NCBI GenBank assembly: GCA_004151065.3
Contig: NWUY0300051961.1
Span: forward strand, 9,654-31,733
Length of the DNA: 22,080 nucleotides
Source of the DNA: Larix sibirica
Lineage: Eukaryota > Streptophyta > Pinopsida > Pinales > Pinaceae
Reading direction: 5' to 3'
The translations under genes and the position numbers were made by a program. The stretch's first letter is position 1, and each line of letters starts with the position of its first letter. Positions 1 through 9,050 of the stretch are shown here, in pieces. The notes beneath the pieces are model-generated. The model was not told where the DNA came from and did no database searches. It saw only the letters and a list, made by a program, of their open reading frames with translations.

Positions 1-57
1 TATTCTTGATGCCTTAATTTCTTTATATTCTGTTGTTTTGACCATCTGTTTCTTCAG
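1..57 (+). other. 3' end of an intron with splice acceptor
   Basis: The stretch is T-rich and ends in TTTCTTCAG directly before an open frame that continues to a natural stop, which is a typical plant 3' splice site. The downstream frame has no convincing start codon of its own and begins mid-protein, so the exon must be joined to upstream exons outside the window. The acceptor position is read from the sequence; use of this AG is inferred. Confidence 0.8.
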
Positions 58-654
58 GATCTTCTTGGCCGCAACGCTGCTTTGGCTGATGACCTTGCAA
101 AGACGAGAGGTGATATTGCATTTACCACTGATTCACACTCATATATAAAAGGAAATGACAGCAAAGTGCAAGCAATAAATGGAATCTCTTCCAGAATTGA
201 AGCTGATAATCTTCGGCAAGAACTTCAAGAATCTCGGAATAGAATTGAAACACTGAAAGCTGAAAAAATGAAGTGTGAGGCTGAGATTTCAACTTACAAG
301 CAACTTGCTGGGAAATATGAAGCAGATCTGAAAAGTCTCTCTGATGCATACAACAGTCTGGAGCAAGCCAACTATCACCTTGAGCTGGAAGTAAAGAGTA
401 TGAGAGGTGGTGATGTGTCCACACTGCCAGATTTGGAAGCAGTTCGTGAAGAGGGAAGACAAGAGGCACAGAAGGAGAGTGAAGTAGAATTGAATGATTT
501 ACTGGTTTGCCTTGGCCAAGAGCAAAGCAAAGTGGAGAAGCTGAGTTCAAGGTTAGCAGAATTAGGGGAGGACATCGATGCCTTACTTGACGGAATTGGA
601 GATGAAGGCGAAGTTCAAGGTGATGATGAGGATGAAAATGAAGAAGATAAATAA
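58..654 (+). CDS. GC6: Last exon of golgin candidate 6 (p115/Uso1-type vesicle tether), partial
   Basis: This is the C-terminal exon, about 198 codons beginning DLLGRNAALADDL and ending at TAA 652-654. The protein family (p115 in animals, Uso1 in yeast, GC6/MAG4 in Arabidopsis) tethers ER-derived vesicles at the cis-Golgi. The frame is strongly charged and heptad-like throughout, as expected for the coiled-coil tail. Near the end it carries the family-typical stretch LVCLGQEQSKVEKLSSRLAE followed by LGEDIDALLDGIGDE, then an acidic tail (GDDEDENEEDK), as in the Uso1/p115 C-terminal domain. The armadillo-like head is missing because it lies upstream. There are no frameshifts or stops, so this looks like a live gene, unlike everything downstream. 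The start is set by the splice acceptor, not by a start codon. A pseudogene copy cannot be excluded without the other exons, but nothing suggests one. Confidence 0.88.
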   Translation, partial: DLLGRNAALADDLAKTRGDIAFTTDSHSYIKGNDSKVQAINGISSRIEADNLRQELQESRNRIETLKAEKMKCEAEISTYKQLAGKYEADLKSLSDAYNSLEQANYHLELEVKSMRGGDVSTLPDLEAVREEGRQEAQKESEVELNDLLVCLGQEQSKVEKLSSRLAELGEDIDALLDGIGDEGEVQGDDEDENEEDK

Positions 655-1053
655 GACAATCTTTGCTCATTTGCTCTCCCTTGTGTAATTTCCCTGTGGA
701 GGATAAAATTTAAAATTCTGTATGAAGCTTCTTGAACTGTTACAAGTTGAATGAAGCAATTGATATTTTTATCAGACTCAAAATATGTGTCAAATTCTCT
801 ACATGAGGTATGTCATTTATTGGAAACATATTTAGAAATGTTAAATACAGAGGTTTCTTTGCATCCTTAATTCGTCTTTATTATGGAACCGGCTTTCACA
901 TGTGCAAGTCTTCAGTGAGGCCAGAATTATTTGGTGAATTCAGATGCTTCGAAAGGGTTTCACCAACTTGTAAGTCACTGCCTTGAATTCACTTTTGTAA
1001 ATATACAAATTGGCAAACAAGATGATTAATTATGTACCATATTTGTTATTCAG
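655..1053 (+). other. Golgin 3' UTR and flanking non-coding DNA
   Basis: Follows the golgin stop codon. It is AT-rich and has no open frame of note. The first few hundred bases are presumably 3' UTR, but I see no clear AATAAA signal, so the mRNA end cannot be placed. Confidence 0.5.
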
Positions 1054-1912
1054 GCATCTCTAGGCTTGTTTAGATTTATCTTACTGCTACAGTCCAGAAC
1101 TCAAGACCAACTACTTGTGGGTTTTCATCGCCTGTTTTTAACCTGGGAAGCTTTAATTTTTTCAAAAGTGTTGCATATTGAGTTGACTAAGTACTGACAT
1201 TTTTCTTTCCTGGTCTTTGTTGGTTGCGTAATTGCTCAGCTGCTGTTGATCTTTATGATGGGATGTTGATATCTGTGTTTGGGATATTGCATTTTATCAA
1301 TTATTGTGTTTCTTTTTCCATCAACCTATTGTTGTAATTTTTCAGAAAAACTATTAAGTTTTAGTAATAGTAATTAGCTCTCTTTCAAAAGTGTCTTATT
1401 ATTATATCATCGGATTTGGCTGTAATTTTTAAGGGAAGTATGGTTAGATTATGTAAGGTTAGAAAAAACTCAAAGCAACTAGAGTTGTTCATATTTAAAA
1501 ACTATTTCGTATTTATGTTGCTTAGGCATCTCTAGGCCTGCTTAGATTTATCTGAATGTAATGATGCAGACCCCATGAACTCAAGACGAACTACTTGTGG
1601 GCTTTCATAGCATGTTTTTTACTTGGGAAGCTTCATTTTTTTCAAAAGTCCTGCATATTGAGTTTGACTAAATACTGACATTTTTTATCCTGGTCTTTGT
1701 TCATTGCATAATTGCTCAGCTGCTGTTGATCTTTATGATAGCAGGTTGATATCTGTGTTAAGGATATTGAGTTTATCAATTATTGTGGTTCATTTCTTAT
1801 CAAATTATTGTGTAATTTTTAAGCAAAACTATAAGTTTTACTAATAGTAATAGTAATTCATTCATTCTCTTTCAAAAGTGTCTGATATAATTGGATTTGT
1901 GTAACTTTTATA
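1054..1912. repeat. Tandem duplication, two diverged units with ~472-bp period
   Basis: Two direct copies begin with GCATCTCTAGGC at 1054 and at 1526 and stay alignable for about 385 bases each. Shared blocks, in the same order, include AACTCAAGAC, AACTACTTGTGGG, AATTGCTCAGCTGCTGTTGA and TTTCAAAAGTGTCT. A less similar 80-90-base spacer separates the alignable blocks, so the duplicated unit is probably the whole 472 bases. The copies differ by many substitutions and small indels, so the duplication is old. No coding potential is visible in either unit. Confidence 0.85.
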
Positions 1913-2345
1913 GTCCCACGAAGCACAGAGTAGTTCATCCAATGTCACAAATATTGCACATCCCCACCAACCTATTCGATCCCTTTTATAAGACACTGGG
2001 TCAAGATAACATGAACCTTGGGCCCACATGAAATGAGGTTTCTAAGGTCACATGGCAAAAAAAACACCTAAACTATATATCCTCTTAAGTTGCATGGCAC
2101 AAATATTAGTCCAATGATAGATTAGTACTTATGCCAATTAGTCCCTGTTTGATCAATCTACACATATTTTTGCATGATGCCTCCCTTTATTTATCATCAA
2201 ATAAATAGTTGCAAAAGGACATGGGTTTTTCAGCATTTCACTCCTGTTTATACAACAAGCTCTTATGTGAATCCCACCAAAAAATTGAACAACATTAAAC
2301 CTCATAAACTATAAACCTCACGAAGATTGAACAACATCAGGTTTT
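1913..2345. other. Non-coding stretch before the gypsy element
   Basis: No gene and no clear LTR end or primer-binding site can be seen here, although this is where the 5' LTR and leader of the gypsy element would be expected. A short phrase, ATTGAACAACAT, occurs twice (about 2286 and 2327). The 5' part of the element therefore appears deleted or too diverged to recognise. Confidence 0.4.
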
Positions 2346-2645
2346 GTGGTCACTCGGGCAGGCACAACAGCTGGAGCAGATCAAAGATGGCCAAACTCCC
2401 CGGTGATCCAAAAGGCAGCCCCTAAAAGGACTAAATACACTCCAGTGCAACAAAATGAGATATACAGAGAAGCTACAGATATGTTTGGTCGAATACCAAC
2501 CCTGCCACCTCGAGCGGGTCCAAGATCGCATCAACAGTGTTGGTCGGATAACACCAGAGTTGAGGCCGAGGGATTAGGTACTGATCAGATAAAATATTAT
2601 GTTTTTATGTGGCTTCAATTGTTTAAAAGTATTTTTGGCAGATGA
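2346..2645 (+). pseudogene. gypsy N-terminal basic region upstream of protease
   Basis: An open frame of 99 codons begins VTRAGTTAGADQRW and contains PKRTKYTPVQQNEIYREATD followed by MFGRIPTLP. It is basic and proline-containing, with no recognisable catalytic motif. It lies directly upstream of the protease, and the intervening bases (2646-2780) read in other frames, so it is probably the N-terminal part of the same polyprotein before indels. Only about 450 bases separate it from the protease, too short for a complete Gag of usual size. Function is not assignable beyond its place in the polyprotein. Confidence 0.55.
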
Positions 2646-2781
2646 GAAAACTACCTGGAAACTGCAGAGTACGCACCACAGCATGGCTGATGTTGCGGAC
2701 AATGATGAAGAAATCTGTGCTCCACTCCTAAAGCAGAATATCCAGTTGGTGCGACGCTGGTAAAGGAAGCGAACAGGCCAA

Positions 2782-3240
2782 GAATTTCATCTGAATGCGC
2801 AAGTACACGGTTATGATATCAAAAATGTGATGTTGGACCTTGGTTCCGATGTGAACATCTTACCAAAGAAGTTGTGGGAAGCATGGGTTCCCCCAAGCTT
2901 GTATGTTCCCCCATTCAATTGCAGATGGTGAACCAATATTGTATGTTCCCCATTGATCGCCTAGAGAATACTAAAGTCGATTTAGATGGTGTCAAGACAA
3001 CCACAGACTTTGAAGTCATTGAGATCGTGGGAGAAATAGATCCTTATCCAGCACTACTCAGTATTCAATGGGCCTATGAGAACTATGGCATAATTTATTT
3101 AAAAAACAAAATGATGACCTTCGAGGCAAATGGTATGAAGGTAACCCAGCCATTAGATCCACACCAAGGTCCACGATACATCGATCCACACCAACATCCA
3201 CATGCACCGATCCCATTCAGGAGAACATGGAATGAGATGT
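2782..3240 (+). pseudogene. gypsy aspartic protease domain
   Basis: The frame reads through VHGYDIKNVMLDLGSDVNI followed by LPKKLWEA. The D-L-G-S at about 2836-2847 occupies the place of the D-T/S-G catalytic triad of retrotransposon aspartic proteases, which cut the polyprotein. About one base appears lost near 2883; after it the frame (first ATG 2883) continues with GSPKLVCSPIQLQMVNQYCM and later IVGEIDPYPALLSIQWAYEN, the usual second half of this protease fold. It ends near the PHQGPRYIDPH stretch. Leu instead of Thr/Ser in the triad is what I recall for relatives of this lineage, but this copy is broken anyway by the frameshift. Confidence 0.75.
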
Positions 3241-4140
3241 GTTAGACAAGATCTACTCTTTGACTACAAGACAGAGAGATGATTATGTGAATCCAACCAT
3301 AGAAGGTTCTGTGAGCTGGAGAAGCATTCAGTCCTTTGATAGTGACTCTGAGGATGCTTGGGACAACTGGAAAAAAAACGTCATAAGATATCTTCCAGAC
3401 ACTCCACAATGGTGAAGTTTGTCAGGTGGATCGATGTTGAATTCAGTCAAGAACCTACATATAATGGAACCAATAGACTTGATACATTCCTACATGAGAT
3501 GGAAGCCACGGTAGAGGAGCAATACCATATGGATGTATTGGATATAATGCTTGAAGGTACTCCTGCGCGATGGTGAGCAACACATAGAGATGAATTGCCT
3601 TACTGGGATACCATGTAGCTTGCTTTGATGATCAAGTTCATGTTGTTCCTACATGCTAACATCGTGAAAGAAGTCTACATAGGGGAATCTAATCTTTATC
3701 AACATATTGAAATCTATGAGTACCAGTGGTAATCGAGAGGATTACAACCATAGTTTTGGGTCCACCAATTCTTCCATGAGCTTAGCCATATTCCAAAGGC
3801 TTGGTATTTGCACGAAGAAACAAGAAGGCAAACTGATAGTTGGAAGAAGCTACGTGCAAAGTTTTGTCAGGACTTTGATTTCTTTGCAACAAGCAACACG
3901 ATAATGGAAGCACTAATCGCTATCAAGGGTGCATTACTTACTAATCGGTTGCAGAAGCTCGACCACTCATACATCTACATGGTACATCAAGAATTGGTGG
4001 ACTTCCATGTAGAGATGAGACAGCCTGTATGTTGCTCAAAAATATAGCAAGGAGAGCCAGAACCAGATGAAGTAGAACAATTGTGACACCTTAGTTTCCA
4101 AGAGTCTGAGGGTGTCTAAGATGTCAAACATACTAAACCT
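3241..4140 (+). pseudogene. Gag-like module between protease and reverse transcriptase
   Basis: About 300 codons can be followed across several frames. It starts near DVLDKIYSLTTRQRDDY (after 3241) and passes through WDNWKKNVIRYLPDTPQW, FVRWIDVEFSQEPTYNGT and LDTFLHEMEATVEEQY. It continues with GTPARW, a TGA where a second Trp is expected, then ATHRDELPYWDT, and later FFHELSHIPKAWYLHEETRR and LRAKFCQDFDFFAT. The Trp-rich GTPARW(W)...W pattern followed by a stretch of helices resembles the retrotransposon Gag (capsid) fold. Its position after the protease and before RT is not the standard order (see findings). Frameshifts lie near 3412 and 3570-3810, with in-frame stops at TGG- and CAG-type codons. 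The Gag assignment is by pattern only. Confidence 0.6.
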
Positions 4141-5165
4141 AAAGATACTGAAGCTATATACCTCAAACCTCTACGGTTGAAGAAGATCGATATTGGCACT
4201 GAAGCTAAACCAAAGATGGCAGCAATTGGGGATTGTTGGGACAATGAAGTAGCCTCGGAAATTGCATCTCTTCTGAAAGAGTATGAAGACCTGTTTCTAC
4301 AAATCTTCATGCAACATGAAGGAATTTCAGGAGACCTAGGAGAGATGAGGATCGTATTGAAACCATATGCAAAGCTTATTAAACATCGTCTGTATTGGTT
4401 GAACCCTTGGGTCAAGCAAAAGGTTAAAAAGGATATTGACCGTATGCTGAATGCAAGCTTAATCTTCCCAGTTGATGAATATGAGTGGATCAATCACATT
4501 GTGATCCAGAGCAAGAATGATACCAAGGATATCCAAATTTGTGTAGATTACCGCAGCCTGAATGTTGTGTGCGTTCATGACCTCTTTCCAACACCCTTCA
4601 GTGATGAAGTGTTAGACCAAGTGGCGGGAAACGAAGCATATTCTTTTCACAGATGGATTCTCCAGATATCACCAAGTCAGGATCATAGAAGAAGACCACA
4701 TTTACTACTAAATGGGTATCATTCGCATACAATGTTGTGCCATTTGGGCTCAAGAATGCACCAACAGTCTTCTCAAGGATAGAGATAGCAGCTTTCCGCG
4801 AGTTCCTTCATAAGTTCTTAGAAGTTTATCTGGATGAATGGACGGTTTACAGTTTGCTCATAGACCATGTTGATCTCCTTCGGCTTATATTGGATTGTTG
4901 CAAACATATGGGGATCTCATTGAATCTACAAAAGTGCATATTCTACGTACCTTACAGTAACATATCGGGATCTCATTGAATCTGCAAAAGTGCATAATCT
5001 ACATACCTTATAGTAACATGTTGGGACATATTGTCTGTAAAGCCTTGGTGTGTTGGTCGACCCTGCGAAAATTGTTGCTATTGTCAATCTACAAGCACCA
5101 GTGACAGTAAAACAATTGTGATCCACATTGGGTCATACCAGATATTATCGAAGATTCATCTGCAA
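4141..5165 (+). pseudogene. gypsy reverse transcriptase domain
   Basis: The domain begins with the linker PLRLKKIDIGTEAKPKMAAI and EIASLLKEYEDLF, then fingers/palm motifs VKKDIDRMLNASLIFPVDE and ICVDYRSLN. A one-base insertion near 4646 shifts the frame within the block FTDGFSRYHQVR, which keeps the first catalytic Asp. Another shift near 4690 leads into FAYNVVPFGLKNAPTVFSR. The catalytic box reads YLDE at 4827-4838 instead of YLDD, so the last Asp is lost. A 56-bp tandem duplication (4911-5022) breaks the thumb, after which TLGHTRYYRRF can be read. A TGA near 5121 replaces the Arg codon expected in this motif. The copy cannot encode an active enzyme. Confidence 0.92.
4911..5022 (+). repeat. 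56-bp tandem duplication inside RT
   Basis: GGGATCTCATTGAATCT begins at 4911 and again at 4967. The two 56-base units match almost fully (about five differences). Because 56 is not a multiple of 3, the duplication throws the RT reading frame. Confidence 0.93.
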
Positions 5166-5707
5166 CTATGTATATATTACTACATTGTTGGAGAAATTGT
5201 TAAAGACTGAGACTTTCCTGTGGAATGAAGATTGTGAGCAAGCATTCAACACACTCAGAAAGAATGGTAAATGCCCCAATCCTCACATTTCCTGATTGGC
5301 AGAAGGAATTCCATGTTCATGTAGATGCATCAAGAATCGCCCTAGGAGTTGTACTAGCCCAACTTGGTGAAGGTGAGATGGACCACCTCATGTATTTTGC
5401 CAACATAAAGCTATCGCAAGAAGAACGCAACTGCACTACCACAAAATGGGATGGGTTGGCTATGATTTATGCATTACATAAGTTTTTCCACTATCTTTTG
5501 GGAGGACCTTTCAAGTTCTTTAGAGACCATTCTTCCCTGAAGTACCTAGTGAACAAGTCGGTATCAGAAGGAAGAATTTGGAGATGGTTACTATTGTTTC
5601 GGGAATTCTCATTTGAAGTTATCGTGAAGCCCGAGAAACATAACCATGGGTCAAATCATCTGTCTCACATTGACTCTGTCAAAGCTTACGACCTAGTAGA
5701 TGATTAG
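5166..5707 (+). pseudogene. gypsy RNase H domain
   Basis: After the palm-thumb region comes LLEKLLKTETFLWNEDCEQA, then an open frame (5225-5707, TAG) with FPDWQKEFHVHVDASRIALG, LSQEERN, GLAMIYALHKFFHYLLGGP and DHSSLKYL. This is the RNase HI-type domain that removes RNA from the RNA:DNA hybrid. The first Asp (HVDAS) and the Asp of DHSSLKYL are present. The usual acidic residue before GLAM reads as Asp within TKWDGLAM instead of Glu, and the C-terminal DHLSR motif reads NHLSH, so the last catalytic Asp is replaced by Asn. The domain is complete in length, but catalysis is unlikely. Confidence 0.88.
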
Positions 5708-5849
5708 CAAACGCTACATTATTTAGAATAGAATTTGTTCCATATCACTTAGAAGAGATTGCATTGTTCCTCACTACAGGGAATGCTCCATATGACTTTT
5801 CTCCCACACATAAGAGACACTTAGTGGTAAGAGCGATGGAATACCAACA

Positions 5850-6115
5850 AATTGCAGGATAGTTGTATAAATTGGGGATTAGTGGCATCTTGCGCAGATG
5901 TGTATTGGATGATGAGCGTAGAAGTATTTTATGGGAATGCCATACTAGAGTTGCAGGAGGATATCTTGGCAGAAAAGTACAAGAAGAAAGGTCCTACAAG
6001 ATGGATTGTGGTGGCCTACATTATTCATGGACGCTAAGGTGTACGCTAGGAAATGCAACATCTGTCAACGTGTTGGTCGACCGTCCTGTAGAGGTGAACT
6101 TCCATTGAACTCAGT
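5850..6115 (+). pseudogene. gypsy integrase zinc-binding (HHCC) domain
   Basis: One frame gives RRCVLDDERRSILWECHTRV followed by AGGYLG. After a frameshift, another gives the Cys pair in ARKCNICQRVGRP (Cys codons 6054-6056 and 6063-6065). This is the H-H-C-C zinc-binding module at the start of Ty3/gypsy integrases. The first His is at 5941-5943; the place of the second His (AGGH in relatives) is Tyr at 5962-5964. The preceding 5708-5850 is the RNase H-integrase linker and reads only in broken frames. Confidence 0.75.
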
Positions 6116-6996
6116 CTGAGTGCTGCAACCTTTTGAGAAATGGGAAATTGGCTTTGTAGGATGAATACATTCATCAGCAAAATACTCCAAATCCTGGTAC
6201 ATTATTATCATGACAAATTATTTAACCAAGTGGGCCGAAGCTACAACCATCCTAGATTGTTTCGCAAAAACAACTACTCAGTTCATTTATGAAAATATTA
6301 TAACTCGCTTTGGATGCTCGAGAAGTCTCACAAGTGATCAGGGCATTTTTTTTCTCAATAATATAATTGAAGAATTGACAACTGAGTTCCTGATTCAGCA
6401 TCATAAGAGCATTCCATATCAGCCTCAGACAAATGGCACAATCGAAGCATTTAACAAGATTTTGGAGACGGGATCGACCAAAGTATGTTGCGCAAAGAGA
6501 GATGATTGGGATGAGCATATTCCAGTTGTGTTATTGGCTTACGAGACTACCACTAAGAAACTTCATAAGTAGACTCCATTTCAGTCGGTTTATGGTAGAC
6601 AATTAGTGGTTACCTTTGAGTTCATTGTTCCAAGTCTATACTTTGCAAATGTAACTTAGATGACAGAGGATGAATCAGTTGTGGAACGTCTGGTAGAACT
6701 CCTGGAATTAGAGAATCTCTATTTCTGGAAGAATACCATGCAACGGTAGAAAAGGGGAGACAAAAGGCATGGCACGATCACCACATTAAGAAGAAATAGT
6801 TTTTTATAGGTGACAAAGTTCTCTTGTTGACAGCAAGTTTATGAAGCACCCAGGAAAGTTACAGATGCATTGGATGGGACCTTTCTTTGTTATGGAAATT
6901 AAAGACTCAGGCACTATGAATTTTGTGCAACTCGATGGCATTTTGCATCCAGGATGGGTGAATGGCGCACGGCTGAAGCCCTATGTTTCTGATTAG
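6116..6996 (+). pseudogene. gypsy integrase core and C-terminus
   Basis: The core starts with PFEKWEIGFVG; the first catalytic Asp, expected as W-x-I-D-F, is Gly at 6150-6152. The open frame 6210-6572 carries YLTKWAEATTI, TRFGCSRSLTSDQG with the second Asp at 6336-6338, HHKSIPYQPQTNGTIEAFNK with the Glu at 6444-6446, and DDWDEHIPVVLLAYETTTKK. The C-terminal part continues in interrupted frames through TPFQSVYGRQLVV and a region ending NGARLKPYVSD before stop codons at about 6994. I see no chromodomain. With the first Asp gone the integrase cannot be functional. Confidence 0.9.
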
Positions 6997-7012
6997 TAAG
7001 TCCAGAAGAGAC

Positions 7013-7032
7013 CACTCCCACTTGCGGGAGTG
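7013..7032 (+). other. Hairpin just after the pol stop
   Basis: CACTCCC (7013-7019) and GGGAGTG (7026-7032) form a perfect 7-bp GC-rich stem with a 6-base loop, 17 bases after the end of the integrase frame. It could be a processing or regulatory structure between pol and the 3' ORF, or chance. Confidence 0.5.
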
Positions 7033-7350
7033 CGTTAGTTAGGAGTTTGAGTTTGTTTCTTTCTTGTTTTAAATTTAGTGGTGTTTATTTTCTAGTCTTT
7101 AGTTTGTTTCTACAGTTTATTTTAGTTACAAGTTAGTCAGCAACATTATGGTTAGGCAGGGCCCCACCTTCCACTCTATTACTGCATATAACTATAAGGT
7201 AGTACAGTTGCCTCAATATCATTTATGAGTAATACTGACCAAGTCTTTTCAAAAGAAGCCTACTCGTGTGAATCCAATGGTCACATGTACGTCGCATTTA
7301 TGGCACCAATCCACTATGGCTTGTCATTAATGTCACAATTTGGCAAAATT
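7033..7350 (+). other. Spacer between pol and the 3' ORF
   Basis: T-rich non-coding sequence with no long open frame. It lies between the pol stop and the TATA-like box. It could be a promoter region for the 3' ORF or the remnant of an LTR; no TG...CA ends or second copy were found to support an LTR. Confidence 0.4.
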
Positions 7351-7354
7351 TTGC

Positions 7355-7360
7355 TATAAA
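7355..7360 (+). promoter_or_regulatory. TATA-like box upstream of the extra 3' ORF
   Basis: GCTATAAAAG at 7353-7362 is a near-consensus plant TATA box, about 108 bases before the ATG at 7468 that opens the 3' ORF. That spacing would leave a normal-length 5' leader. An AATAAA lies at 7423-7428, so an LTR U3-R arrangement is an alternative reading. Confidence 0.45.
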
Positions 7361-7467
7361 AGAATGGTGATCTCCAATCTATTGCATAGTGAGAATTTGT
7401 CAAACTGACGTTCTCGGGAAGCAATAAACCCGTGATCAAATTTGTATATCATTACCGAGTGTTTGCA

Positions 7468-8712
7468 ATGGGGAAAGTGGCCACCACGGGAGATGCATCC
7501 AACAAGGCCTCAGCTAAGAAAAAGGAGATCGCAAAACCAAACTCCATAGACCTAAGGCTCCATGTTGTGGGTGACCTAAATGGGAAAGTCCACACCTAAA
7601 TGGGAAAGTCGACCAAACCCGGATTGTAGACATTAATTTTACAGAAGGGAACCTGTATCCTAACATGCAACCCAAGGAATACATGAATTTCTTTGTGCTA
7701 GAAAATGGGCAAGTTCGCTATGAATGGAAGTTTGATTTTATGTCTCTATGAGATTTGACCCTCCTCAACCTAAATGACCTTCCCGTCTTCGACACAACAT
7801 TGGAAGTTCAGAAATGCATGAAGTTCATGATCAGTGATATGCACAGGAATTCTATGTGGTTAGATAAGCAATACGTTATTCATGTAGATGACATCCACAA
7901 GCTTACAAGACTTTCCATGGAAGGAGAGGATGTTGCCACAGGATTTCAAGGCACCCATAAGAGATAAAAAAACTCACACATAGCCAAACCTCTATGAAAA
8001 ATATGGTACCAAGAGAGGCAGGAAAGGCGCCATCATTGGCAACATTAACAACCCTCTAGTCAAGATGGAGTGCCAAATCATTGCCAAAAAAATCACGAGG
8101 AAGTACATGCAAGGGGAGTGTACCCTGGATACATTGTCATTTACTGAGTTCTACATTAATGGCACACGACTCAATTGGTGTAAATTTCTAATGGATGAAC
8201 TCTTCCAGGCATGCACAGATACACAAAACTCTAGTGGTTATTTTATTTTCGGGTATTTGTTGGTTTCCCTAGCAATGTGGAAGTGGCAGCCACCCCATGA
8301 TCGAATTTGACCACAAATCAAGAAACACCAACCTATTGCCCTGCATTATGCTGCACAGAAAGATGTGAAGGAAACTCCCAACATTGCCTTCAACAAAGAC
8401 ACATTTGAAGAATAGTATCAGGATATGAAGAAAGCTGCCATGCCAAGGGTTGTTGACACCTTGCTCGGAAACTATACTTCGAAGGTCTGGTTTAGTATTG
8501 ACCGGGAACGCTTGTTGATTCGATTGCTCGAGTTAGATCCATAAGTCTTTCCACCCTTCACCATGTTGTTTTGCTTAGTTTCAGATGCATTCCACAAGGT
8601 CATCAACAAATGGTATGGCGTCACAATCGTGAACAACACCAACGGTGTTGTTTTCCCTAAAGTCTGTTACCTAGACTACAGGGTAACAGTGTTCGGGCAC
8701 CTCAAAAGATAA
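7468..8712 (+). pseudogene. Extra 3' ORF of the gypsy element, N-terminal part
   Basis: Starts at ATG 7468 with MGKVATTGDASNKASAKKKE and can be followed to FGHLKR with TAA at 8710-8712, about 415 codons. A 20-base tandem duplication (7574-7610) shifts the frame early. The stretch 7755-7967 carries MHRNSMWLDKQYVIHVDDIH and KLTRLSMEGED. From 8065 to 8712 a single frame runs 216 codons with in-frame stops only at TGA 8308, TAG 8413 and TAA 8542, each one C-to-T step from Arg or Gln codons. Phrases such as IAKKITRKYMQGECTLDTLS and FGYLLVSLAMWKWQPPHDR look like a folded, possibly membrane-touching or hydrophobic-core domain, but I recognise no enzyme motif. The same ORF seems to resume at 13548. 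Product unknown. Confidence 0.6.
7574..7610 (+). repeat. 20-bp-period tandem duplication
   Basis: ACCTAAATGGGAAAGTC occurs at 7574-7590 and again at 7594-7610, a direct repeat with period 20. It shifts the reading frame of the 3' ORF near its start. Confidence 0.9.
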
Positions 8713-9050
8713 AGACTGTTTTTAGGGTTTTTTGGTTAACAATGTAAAAATCAAATAAGGTAAAGACAATATACAGAGACATAATAATCTGAAAACATCA
8801 GAAGATATAAGTGTAAAGACAAGATTTTTGCAGGAATGAATGACAGTACAATGTTCAGCGCATGAAATAGGTTTTCAAATCATATAAATACAAGTAATAA
8901 ACAGACAGTTTACCATTGCAGCATATGTTAAAGATACAGGTATTTGAAATAACATTTCAAATATCAATAGGCATCAATACTCAATTGCAAACACAATATC
9001 TACATAGAAAACATCTACATAAACAACAATGAAAGCAAGAGTTCAAACTG
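8713..9050. other. Left end of copy A, AT-rich non-coding
   Basis: No gene is visible. It contains TTAGGGTTTTTTGGTTA near 8721, which is matched in inverse by AAAAAACCCTAA near 10992. The corresponding part of copy B is not present because copy B begins at the N at 11412. Confidence 0.4.

Larger units (their letters stand above)
2346..8712 (+). mobile_element. Decayed Ty3/gypsy LTR retrotransposon, 5' portion (interrupted)
   Basis: A chain of broken frames on the + strand reads, in order: an N-terminal basic region, aspartic protease, a Gag-like module, reverse transcriptase, RNase H, zinc-binding domain, integrase, and the first part of an extra 3' ORF. RT before integrase assigns it to Ty3/gypsy. 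The frames are broken by many stops and small indels, and key residues of RT, RNase H and integrase are lost, so the copy is dead. No 5' LTR is recognisable. The 3' ORF resumes at about 13548 after a large insertion, so the element extends to roughly 15.7 kb in window coordinates. Confidence 0.9.

Noticed and set aside
122-670. Long minus-strand open frame opposite the golgin exon
   Set aside because: It is the antisense shadow of a coiled-coil coding region; the plus strand explains the sequence fully, and the minus translation has no family resemblance.
7010-7467. Region with TATA box and AATAAA as a gypsy LTR
   Set aside because: No TG...CA boundaries, no primer-binding site after it and no second copy in the window; kept only as an alternative to an internal promoter.
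8718-8740. TTAGGGTTTTTT phrase as telomere-derived sequence
   Set aside because: There is a single unit only, with no tandem TTTAGGG array.
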